The position numbers and the translations under genes are program-made. The notes below the pieces were generated by a model. The model was not told the DNA's origin, ran no database searches, and saw only the letters and a list, made by a program, of their open reading frames with translations. Positions 1 to 5,313 of a stretch of 10,655 nucleotides of DNA are shown here, piece by piece (the first letter of the stretch is position 1; the number at the start of each line of letters is the position of its first letter). Source of the DNA: a bacterium (lineage in GTDB: Bacteria > Patescibacteriota > Andersenbacteria > UBA10190); assembly GCA_002686445.1 (NCBI GenBank), contig NZCO01000032.1, forward strand, positions 1-10,655, in the 5' to 3' direction.

Positions 1-359
1 CATGTAATAGATAGTCGCTTGGTAAGCCCTTTCACACAATCTGTAACCTCTGCGCGCAGGGCGTTTAGTTGCGTGTGCTTGCTTATACTTGGTTGAGCTA
101 ACCAAACCATATCATACTGGCTCAGCCTCTCTGACGACGACAGTTGCTCACGAACGAGTTCGCGCAACCAACGTTGGTAGCGATGGCGAATAACAGCACG
201 CTTATCGACTTTTTTGCCAACTACCACCGCAGTGCGGCCTTCTTTGTCTGCCGCTGGTAGAGCACATATCCGCACCCCAGCGGTAGACGCGCAGACTCCG
301 CGCCGAAGCACAGCACGTATTTCTTCCTCGCTCTGTAAACGATGTTGCTTTGATAGCAT
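1..359 (-). CDS. rnpA: Ribonuclease P protein component (C-terminal end at or beyond the window edge)
   Basis: This is the protein subunit of RNase P, which helps the catalytic RNA remove 5' leaders from pre-tRNAs. On the minus strand the ATG at 359 opens a frame of 119 codons to the edge, beginning MLSKQHRLQSEEEIRAVLRR. The family region is GKKVDKRAVIRHRYQRWLRE (residues 48-67), matching the conserved basic helix usually written K-AV-RNRxKRxxRE, but with His59 for the Asn and Gln62 for the Lys. The length already equals a normal RnpA (about 110-125 aa), and the last two bases read TG, so the stop may be a TGA just outside. An in-frame TAG lies four codons upstream of the ATG, which supports this start. 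It lies 68 bp downstream of rpmH, the usual partner. Recognition is from motif and context, and is firm. Confidence 0.9.
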   Translation of the reverse strand, partial: MLSKQHRLQSEEEIRAVLRRGVCASTAGVRICALPAADKEGRTAVVVGKKVDKRAVIRHRYQRWLRELVREQLSSSERLSQYDMVWLAQPSISKHTQLNALRAEVTDCVKGLTKRLSIT

Positions 360-371
360 GTGCGTAGCCTA

Positions 372-406
372 GCTTAAGTACCCCAAGCGGCAAGTTGGCT
401 TAAGTA
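372..406. repeat. Short direct repeats in the rpmH-rnpA gap
   Basis: GCTTAAGTA occurs at 372-380 and again at 398-406, 26 bp apart, each containing the palindrome CTTAAG. Both lie in the 68-bp gap between rpmH and rnpA, so they would be in the rpmH-rnpA transcript. I see no known family. A protein-binding or RNA-processing site is possible but unsupported beyond the repeat itself. Confidence 0.4.
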
Positions 407-427
407 GGTACAACCGTGACCCCAGCT

Positions 428-556
428 TTAAGCGAGACGCTTGCGTCCTTTACGGCGTCGCTTTGTAAGGATGTTTTTTGAGCGAGACAAAAACCCGTGC
501 TTACGAGCACGCTTTCGCTTGCTTGGTTGATAGGTGCGTTTGGTTCCTTTTCCCAT
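428..556 (-). CDS. rpmH: 50S ribosomal protein L34
   Basis: This is a 42-residue basic protein of the large ribosomal subunit. The translation starts MGKGTKRTYQPSKRKRARKH and ends LTKRRRKGRKRLA before TAA. The KRTYQPSKRKRARKHGFLSR core and the KGRKRL end are diagnostic of L34. The start at 556 adds a short MGKG- prefix to the usual KRT opening. No Shine-Dalgarno is visible upstream (the leader reads TCTATTCCTAAT before ATG). It points away from dnaA and towards rnpA, the standard arrangement at bacterial origins, and the two probably share a transcript starting between this gene and dnaA. Confidence is high despite the small size. Confidence 0.95.
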   Translation of the reverse strand: MGKGTKRTYQPSKRKRARKHGFLSRSKNILTKRRRKGRKRLA

Positions 557-620
557 ATTAGGAATAGAGTATGGAGGAATTTTCTGTATCAAGCAACTAA
601 AGCCGATTTTCGACCACTCG

Positions 621-639
621 AGACAGAGAAAATCTGTCT
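621..639. repeat. Perfect inverted repeat in the rpmH-dnaA gap
   Basis: AGACAGA (621-627), a GAAAA spacer and TCTGTCT (633-639) form a perfect 7-bp inverted repeat 65 bp upstream of rpmH. There is no T-run on either side, so it is not a terminator. It could be an operator, a hairpin in the rpmH leader RNA, or an origin structural element. Confidence 0.5.
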
Positions 640-757
640 GATGCGCCGATTACTCGTTAGCGGGCCATGGAACATTCACGCGGTCAACTTATGCACAATG
701 TTGGGGGCTTATCCCCATCTTTTCCCCACAAACGTGTTCGTGTTTTCGCTACCACCT

Positions 758-766
758 TGTGGATAA
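758..766 (-). promoter_or_regulatory. Consensus DnaA box
   Basis: The plus strand reads TGTGGATAA, the reverse complement of the consensus DnaA box TTATCCACA, 50 bp before the dnaA start. It is the only exact consensus match I found in the window. Its position suits both origin binding and DnaA autoregulation. The weaker boxes at 689, 709 and 720 are in the opposite orientation. Confidence 0.8.
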
Positions 767-816
767 CTATGCTAAGCTTTGCCGTTGAAGCATATGAGCA
801 GTAGGAACCTCTTATT

Positions 817-2217
817 ATGAAACAAGACAAACTCTGGCGTGTTGCCCTGGGCGAGTTAGAGTTGCGGGTCAGCCAAGGGAATTTTTTAACGTGGTTCAAG
901 GACACGAAAATCAGGGAACTCGAGAAAGGCACAGCAACGGTCGAAACCCCATCAGCCTTTGCCCATGAGTGGCTCTCACGTAAATACCACACCTCAATTC
1001 TTGAGGTACTCCAGGGGATAGACGGATCAATAGCTAAGGTTAAGTTCACGATTAAATCGCAGGTGAAAACTCATCGCCCAGCCCGCCGCAGCGCCCGAGT
1101 ATTAGCGCACAAGCAGAAGCGTCCACCCAAGGTAGAAAAACCGGCGCAGACGCTCGAGGCGACCCCTCTTATTTCTGTCGAGGTGGTAAAGTTCGCCAAG
1201 ACCTTAAACACCGGCTACACCTTTGACTCTTTTGTCACTGGGCAAAACAGCGAGATAGCTCACGCGGCTTGCCAGGCAGTTTCTGCTTCACCCGGCTCGA
1301 GCTACAACCCACTCTTTCTATATGGGGGAGTTGGCCTTGGTAAAACCCACCTGATGCACGCTATTGGCAACGCTATCTATAAAAGAAATCCCTCCGCCAA
1401 AGTCCTCTATGTCACCTCGGAAAAATTTATTAACGATTTCGTCCAGGCAATCCGCGAGCAAAACACTCAGGTATTCAAAGACTACTACCGCACCATCGAT
1501 GTGCTCATGATTGATGATGTCCAGTTCCTCGCCGGCAAGAGTAAGACACAGGAGGAGCTTTTCCATACCTACAACGCCCTGTACAGCCAGAACAAGCAGA
1601 TCATCCTAAGTAGTGACCGCAGCCCGAAGCTCATCCCCACCTTTGAAGAGCGCCTACGGTCCCGCCTCACGAGCGGCATGTTGGTCGACATTCAACAACC
1701 GGACTACGAAACCCGCCTAGCAATCGTCACTGAGAAAGCACAGCACCCAACCATCTCCTTTGACGCAGAGGCCCTAGCCTTTATCGCCAAGAACGTACAA
1801 AAGAATGTGCGCGACCTAGAAGGGGCTCTCAAGCGCGTTATTGGACACTGTGAGCTTAATAATAAGCAGGCGACACTTGAGTACACCGAACAGGTGCTTG
1901 AGGGAATTCTTGAGCGCCCCCAGCAAAAGACGATCGACTCACAAAAGATTGTTGAAGCTGTCAGCCTGTACTTCAACCTGTCCTACGACGACCTGTGCGG
2001 AAAAAGCCGGAAGCAGGAGATTGTCCGCCCTCGTCAGGTTGCCATGTTCCTACTGCGCAATGAAAATAATGCGTCCTTTCCCTCAATTGGCCAGCAGTTC
2101 GGTGGCCGAGACCACACCACTGCCATGCATGCTTGTGAGAAAATCACCAAATTACTCGAACACGACGAAGAGCTCGGCCGCGATATCAACTTCATCAAAG
2201 AGCGGCTCTACGCATAA
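817..2217 (+). CDS. dnaA: Chromosomal replication initiator protein DnaA
   Basis: DnaA binds DnaA boxes, oligomerises with ATP, melts the origin and recruits the helicase. It has 466 aa, the usual length. Domain I is residues 1-80 (LWRVALGELELRVSQGNFLTWF style). A short basic linker, domain II, runs to about 125. The AAA+ domain III spans about 130-345, with Walker A GGVGLGKTH (170-178), Walker B LMIDDVQFLAGK (from 230), sensor 1 SSDR (265-268), an arginine-finger region ERLRSRL (from 278) and the sensor 2 region NVRDLEGALKR (330-340). Domain IV (about 375-466) carries the DNA-binding signature GGRDHTTAMHA (429-439), differing slightly from the common GGRDHTTVLHA. Sensor 1 is followed by SPK rather than the common PPK. 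The start has a weak AGGA at -10. Origin-type gaps flank the gene on both sides, fitting its role. Confidence 0.98.
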   Translation: MKQDKLWRVALGELELRVSQGNFLTWFKDTKIRELEKGTATVETPSAFAHEWLSRKYHTSILEVLQGIDGSIAKVKFTIKSQVKTHRPARRSARVLAHKQKRPPKVEKPAQTLEATPLISVEVVKFAKTLNTGYTFDSFVTGQNSEIAHAACQAVSASPGSSYNPLFLYGGVGLGKTHLMHAIGNAIYKRNPSAKVLYVTSEKFINDFVQAIREQNTQVFKDYYRTIDVLMIDDVQFLAGKSKTQEELFHTYNALYSQNKQIILSSDRSPKLIPTFEERLRSRLTSGMLVDIQQPDYETRLAIVTEKAQHPTISFDAEALAFIAKNVQKNVRDLEGALKRVIGHCELNNKQATLEYTEQVLEGILERPQQKTIDSQKIVEAVSLYFNLSYDDLCGKSRKQEIVRPRQVAMFLLRNENNASFPSIGQQFGGRDHTTAMHACEKITKLLEHDEELGRDINFIKERLYA

Positions 2218-2250
2218 TTCATGTAAGGGAAGGTGGCTCTTTCCCCCATC

Positions 2251-2277
2251 GTGACCCTTCGACTTCGCTCGGGTCAC
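2251..2277. repeat. Palindromic dispersed-repeat-like element behind dnaA
   Basis: GTGACCC (2251-2257) and GGGTCAC (2271-2277) form a perfect 7-bp stem around TTCGACTTCGCTC. On the minus strand the interior reads GAGCGAAGTCGAA. Related sequence occurs at 8427-8451 and 8942-8961, suggesting a small dispersed repeat. It lies 33 bp after the dnaA stop and has no U-tract, so a terminator role is doubtful. Confidence 0.55.
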
Positions 2278-2298
2278 TGCTCCCATCCCACAATGAAT

Positions 2299-2331
2299 CC
2301 CTCAATTTCCGGCAAAGCCGGAAATTCGGGG
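2299..2331. repeat. Strong hairpin palindrome downstream of dnaA
   Basis: AATTTCCGGC (2304-2313), a loop of AAA, and GCCGGAAATT (2317-2326) make a perfect 10-bp stem. Past one C-C mismatch, CCCT (2299-2302) can pair with GGGG (2328-2331), extending the arm. The following CATTCCTTATTTCTTT is only loosely T-rich, so this is not a classic intrinsic terminator, though it may end or protect the dnaA transcript. It also sits inside the presumed origin. Confidence 0.6.
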
Positions 2332-2485
2332 GCATTCCTTATTTCTTTACTCTCACCACGACGCAAACCACGCTACGGGCGCACGCAACTAAGCGTGAAG
2401 AGAGATGGAGGAATCTCCACACCCCCTGTTTAAAGGCCGTGTACAAGCGGTGGGTAATAAGTGCCTAACTTGGGCCGGAGTGATT

Positions 2486-2613
2486 TCCTCCACAGGTTAT
2501 CCGAAGCGCATCCACACCAGGGGTGTATCCAGACCACCACTTGTCCACCCGTTTTCCGCAGCAGTTTTAGCCTAATAGAGCTGCAGACACGGACTTCCCA
2601 CAGAATATCCACC
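2486..2613 (+). promoter_or_regulatory. Array of degenerate DnaA-box-like 9-mers
   Basis: Same-strand 9-mers resembling TTATCCACA: TCCTCCACA (2486), TTATCCGAA (2497), GCATCCACA (2508), GTATCCAGA (2525), TTGTCCACC (2541), TTTTCCGCA (2552), CTTCCCACA (2594) and ATATCCACC (2605). Start-to-start distances are 11, 11, 17, 16, 11, 42 and 11 bp. Most differ from consensus at two positions (CTTCCCACA at three), so individual boxes would be weak. The shared strand and near-helical spacing suggest cooperative filament loading by DnaA. The assignment is by eye, without a scoring matrix. Confidence 0.6.
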
Positions 2614-2615
2614 CC

Positions 2616-2671
2616 CTACATACCACTACAACTAACTTATACTTATATATGTAGTTACGTTACGTATACCT
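2616..2671. other. Candidate DNA unwinding element next to dnaN
   Basis: After the C-cluster the plus strand reads CTA triplets at 2616, 2626 and 2632 and CTT at 2636 and 2642, i.e. 3'-GAT/GAA-5' on the complement, then TATATATG and an AT-rich run to the dnaN start. The triplets resemble DnaA-trios but are not in strict 3-bp register. A TATACT (2638-2643) inside it could also serve as a -10 box for dnaN, without a clear -35. Confidence 0.45.
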
Positions 2672-3775
2672 ATGAAGTTCACCTGCACCCAAGAACATTT
2701 GGTCCGAGGACTCGGCCAGGTTTCTCCTATTGCTGGCAGGAATAGCCAGCTGCCTATCTTAGAGCACGTACAAATAGCGTTGGAGGATGGTGTGATGCAC
2801 CTCACTGCAACTGATCTACAGGTAGGGGTGCGCAGCACGGTCCCTGGGAAAATAGAGGAGGAGGGAGTCTGTACTATTATAGCGCGCAAGCTGATCGGCT
2901 ATGTGCAGCAGCTCCCCAAGACACACCCCATCATCTTTACTAGTAAGGGGAATGTACTCACTGTAAAAACAGAAGGGTTTAGTGCTCAATTTCCTATTGG
3001 TGAGTCTGATGACTTCCCCTCACTACCAAAGCTTCCATCAACCACAACACTTACCTTGTCAGCACCCCAGTTTTGCTCCTCATTAACTCGGACCCTCTTT
3101 GCGGCTGCTCGGGACGATACACGACCCGAGATTCACAGCGTGTACCTAAGAGGGGATAGCAAGGCGTTGACCATGGCGGCAACTGATAGCTTTCGGTTAA
3201 CAGAGGACGTTATTACTCCTGATTCGTTTACTAAAGATATTAACCTACTACTACCACTCACTACCGCCCAGGAGGTAGTTCGGCTCTTTAGTGATCAAGA
3301 GACACTAACTATCAGTCTGCACGACGGTCATGCGACGTTCGTGGCTGATGGGATCGAACTGTCGTCTCGACTCGTGGACGGTGTGTATCCTGACTATAAG
3401 CAAATTATTCCAACTACCTTTTCGGTCACCGGCACCGTAGATAAGGGCGAGTTTGTGCGAGCGCTCAAAACCCTACTGGTATTTCTGTCGCGGGATTCAC
3501 GGCGGGTGCGGCTGTCGGTTGAGCCAGGTGAAGGACGCATCCTACTAACAACAGGCAGTGGCGATGCTGGCGAGGGGAACGTGAGTCTAGAGTTTGATGG
3601 CGACGGCGAAAACCTCGAGGTGTTGTTTAATATCCAGTATGTACTCGACAGCTTGGCGTATGTGCCGACGGAGCGGGTGAGGTTACAGTTCGTTGGCACC
3701 AGCGAGCCGGCTGTGTTTATGCCTGACGGCGATGATAGTAAATATACGTACGTAGTTATGCCGATTCAGGCATGA
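2672..3775 (+). CDS. dnaN: DNA polymerase III beta subunit (sliding clamp)
   Basis: This protein forms the dimeric ring that tethers DNA polymerase III and other partners to DNA. It has 367 aa, the usual length, in three clamp folds of about 120 residues. Recognisable pieces are QLPILEHVQIAL with TDLQVGVR in domain 1, AATDSFRLTED in domain 2, VYPDYKQIIP at the domain 2/3 boundary, and the C-terminal end YVVMPIQA, matching the usual YVIMPMR-type terminus that lines the partner-binding cleft. The ATG at 2672 has no Shine-Dalgarno and directly abuts the AT-rich origin tract. recF follows 27 bp after its TGA stop, so they are probably co-transcribed. The TGA stop indicates standard stop-codon use in this genome. 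Confidence 0.97.
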   Translation: MKFTCTQEHLVRGLGQVSPIAGRNSQLPILEHVQIALEDGVMHLTATDLQVGVRSTVPGKIEEEGVCTIIARKLIGYVQQLPKTHPIIFTSKGNVLTVKTEGFSAQFPIGESDDFPSLPKLPSTTTLTLSAPQFCSSLTRTLFAAARDDTRPEIHSVYLRGDSKALTMAATDSFRLTEDVITPDSFTKDINLLLPLTTAQEVVRLFSDQETLTISLHDGHATFVADGIELSSRLVDGVYPDYKQIIPTTFSVTGTVDKGEFVRALKTLLVFLSRDSRRVRLSVEPGEGRILLTTGSGDAGEGNVSLEFDGDGENLEVLFNIQYVLDSLAYVPTERVRLQFVGTSEPAVFMPDGDDSKYTYVVMPIQA

Positions 3776-3802
3776 GGGTAGTTTTATCAATAAGGGGGAA
3801 TC

Positions 3803-4999
3803 ATGTATCTAGAGAAGTTAGCGCTACATAATTTTAGAAACTTTACTCACGTTGAGCAGATAGTGCTGCCCAAGAGTGGCTTATTGATTGCCGCCGCACC
3901 TAACGCCACGGGTAAGACAAATTTTCTAGAAAGTATCGTCATGCTGCTGCGCGGCAAGTCCTTTCGGGCAGGCCACGCTGAGTGTGTGCAGTGGGGCGAG
4001 GATGGATTTGTGGTGCGGGGGGTGGTGCATCGCCAGGCCGGTACCTTAACTACTGCCGTCCATTATCACCAACCAACACAGAAGGTACGTATTGAAGAGG
4101 GGGGCGAGCCCGTTTCACCAGTGATGTTTTATCAACACTATCCAATGGTCACCTTCTTACCAGAAGACACGTTTCTCTTTACGCGCGGGCCGGCGGTGCG
4201 GCGAAACTTCCTTAATCGAGCCCTGGTGAGTGTGCCCGCCTATGTGTCGGCCTTGGTGCAGTATCAGCGGTCCCTGAAGCAGCGCAACGCGAACCTCAAG
4301 ACAGCTGCGAGCTTCGCCGACCTGGCGGCCTGGACAGATGTGTTAGTTGAGCATGCTGAGTCTCTGTGGCAACATCGTCGGAGCTTAGCCACCTTTATTA
4401 GCACGCACTTGCCTGAGCTGTATCAACGAATCACCGGCGAAGAATTGCTGCTAGTCATAGAATTAGTCACCAGCACTGAATCGGCGGGGGAGCTAGCCGA
4501 GAATCTAGCCAATTCCTTCCCCCACGAGAGTAGATATGGCTACACCCTGCAGGGTCCCCATCGCGATGACCTGACGGTGACAGTCGACGACCGTCCTGTT
4601 GCTGACTTTCTATCACAGGGGCAACAACGGAGCCTGGTGATTGCACTAAAGCTCTGTGCCCATAGCTATATCAAGAAGACTATTAATGAGACGCCGCTCT
4701 TTATCGCTGACGAGCTCTTAAGCGAGCTGGATGAGCAGCGGCAAGAAATACTGCTGGCGAACCTACCTACCGCAACCCAGACCATCTTAACGACCACCAG
4801 CGTCCCGGCCATAGTGAAAAAGCGTGCCGACGCGCACCTGCTTGATCTACGCTCAATCCTAGCGGCCGCCGAGGAGCCAGATGATGATTTTGACGATGAC
4901 GACGTGGACGTGGATGAGCACGATACGGACACTGGCGACGAGGAGCCGATAGTGGCAGAGGAGCCAGTTGCCGAAGGCGCCCCCGCAGCTACTGCCTAG
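3803..4999 (+). CDS. recF: DNA replication and repair protein RecF, with an acidic C-terminal tail
   Basis: RecF is an SMC-like ATPase that binds gapped DNA and helps load RecA with RecO and RecR. The start has a clear AGGGGGA (3793-3799). MYLEKLALHNFRNF is the typical opening. Walker A is APNATGKTN (32-40), a valid [AG]xxxxGK[ST] but without the usual GxNGxGK glycines. The GPHRDDL motif is at 251-257, the ABC signature LSQGQQRS at 270-277, and Walker B with D-loop is PLFIADELLSELD (298-310). The ATPase core ends near residue 356, a normal RecF length. It is followed by 42 residues of which 20 are Asp or Glu (357-398), ending in Ala/Pro-rich sequence. I do not know this tail from standard RecF. 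Position directly after dnaN is classical. Confidence 0.95.
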   Translation: MYLEKLALHNFRNFTHVEQIVLPKSGLLIAAAPNATGKTNFLESIVMLLRGKSFRAGHAECVQWGEDGFVVRGVVHRQAGTLTTAVHYHQPTQKVRIEEGGEPVSPVMFYQHYPMVTFLPEDTFLFTRGPAVRRNFLNRALVSVPAYVSALVQYQRSLKQRNANLKTAASFADLAAWTDVLVEHAESLWQHRRSLATFISTHLPELYQRITGEELLLVIELVTSTESAGELAENLANSFPHESRYGYTLQGPHRDDLTVTVDDRPVADFLSQGQQRSLVIALKLCAHSYIKKTINETPLFIADELLSELDEQRQEILLANLPTATQTILTTTSVPAIVKKRADAHLLDLRSILAAAEEPDDDFDDDDVDVDEHDTDTGDEEPIVAEEPVAEGAPAATA

Positions 5000-5019
5000 C
5001 TTCTGGTAGTGTTAGGCAT

Positions 5020-5292
5020 ATGTTTGAGCCGATCAGTACCGTTTTTTCGACTACTCCCGAGCAATGGGACGTAACTGACGTCCGTAACTTTGTCCAAGAA
5101 TATTTACGTCATGAATTAAGCACAAATGACGCCCTCTACTGCGACGAGATACGAAATGATACGGCGTTCGTGCGGGCGGCGACGCCGGCGCTGCGTCAGG
5201 CAGCGCTGCTGCTTGAGTATGATCTAGTGCAGGAGCTCGCGAAGCACACTGACTTTAAGCTCAAAAAAATAGCCTTATCGCGGCATAGGTAA
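5020..5292 (+). CDS. Short DciA-like (DUF721) protein
   Basis: This 90-aa soluble protein lies 20 bp after recF, the place where DUF721/DciA genes commonly sit. DciA proteins bind the replicative helicase DnaB and support its loading in bacteria lacking DnaC or DnaI. The central part, AFVRAATPALRQAALLLEYD, followed by LVQELAKH and FKLKKIALSRHR, fits the DUF721 pattern: a strand, a helix starting with an x-x-P/A-x-x-x-Q/E segment, then a short strand with basic end. The N-terminal 40 residues (MFEPISTVFSTTPEQWDV...) are not recognisable to me. The length is at the short end for DciA, and no separate N- or C-terminal extension is present. The start has a weak AGG at 5014-5016. The family call rests on a loose pattern and context. 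Confidence 0.6.
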   Translation: MFEPISTVFSTTPEQWDVTDVRNFVQEYLRHELSTNDALYCDEIRNDTAFVRAATPALRQAALLLEYDLVQELAKHTDFKLKKIALSRHR

Positions 5293-5313
5293 GTCTGTGC
5301 TGCAGCTAAGCGT

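Larger units (their letters stand above)
557..816. other. Upstream origin segment between rpmH and dnaA
   Basis: This 260-bp non-coding gap separates divergent rpmH and dnaA. Its dnaA-proximal part holds DnaA-box-like 9-mers: TTATGCACA (689-697), TTATCCCCA (709-717), TTTTCCCCA (720-728, 11 bp after the previous one) and, inverted, a perfect TTATCCACA on the minus strand (758-766). The left half holds a perfect inverted repeat (621-639). Gaps of this type carry the upstream box cluster of bipartite origins and the autoregulated dnaA promoter. I could not pick a convincing -35/-10 pair for dnaA. A weak AGGA (803-806) sits 10 nt before the dnaA ATG. Confidence 0.7.
2218..2671. other. Downstream origin segment between dnaA and dnaN (probable oriC unwinding region)
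   Basis: This 454-bp non-coding gap has three parts. Left (2251-2331): two hairpin-forming palindromes behind dnaA. Middle (about 2340-2480): nothing I recognise. Right (2486-2671): an array of degenerate DnaA-box 9-mers, all on the plus strand, then a CCCCC cluster (2612-2616) and an AT-rich tract (about 2630-2671) ending at the dnaN ATG. Box cluster, GC cluster and AT-rich tract in that order match the basal origin described in Bacillus subtilis. No ORF or tRNA-like sequence was seen. Confidence 0.7.

Noticed and set aside
202..393. 63-codon minus-strand ORF
   Set aside because: It overlaps rnpA in another frame. The rnpA frame shows the family motif, and this one has no recognisable content.
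497..766. 89-codon plus-strand ORF upstream of dnaA
   Set aside because: It runs antisense through the start of rpmH and across DnaA boxes and has no coherent protein features.
684..1049. 121-codon minus-strand ORF across the dnaA start
   Set aside because: It is antisense to dnaA domain I and the box cluster. No motif.
2484..2616. Possible CRISPR-like or tandem repeat array
   Set aside because: The repeated units are short degenerate DnaA-box 9-mers with uneven spacing, not identical repeats with uniform spacers.
2461..2745. 94-codon plus-strand ORF in the dnaA-dnaN gap
   Set aside because: It crosses the DnaA-box array and overlaps the dnaN start in another frame. The composition is that of non-coding DNA.
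4666..4932. Ser-rich minus-strand ORF (88 codons)
   Set aside because: The Ser runs are simply the reverse reading of Asp/Glu codons in the RecF acidic tail.
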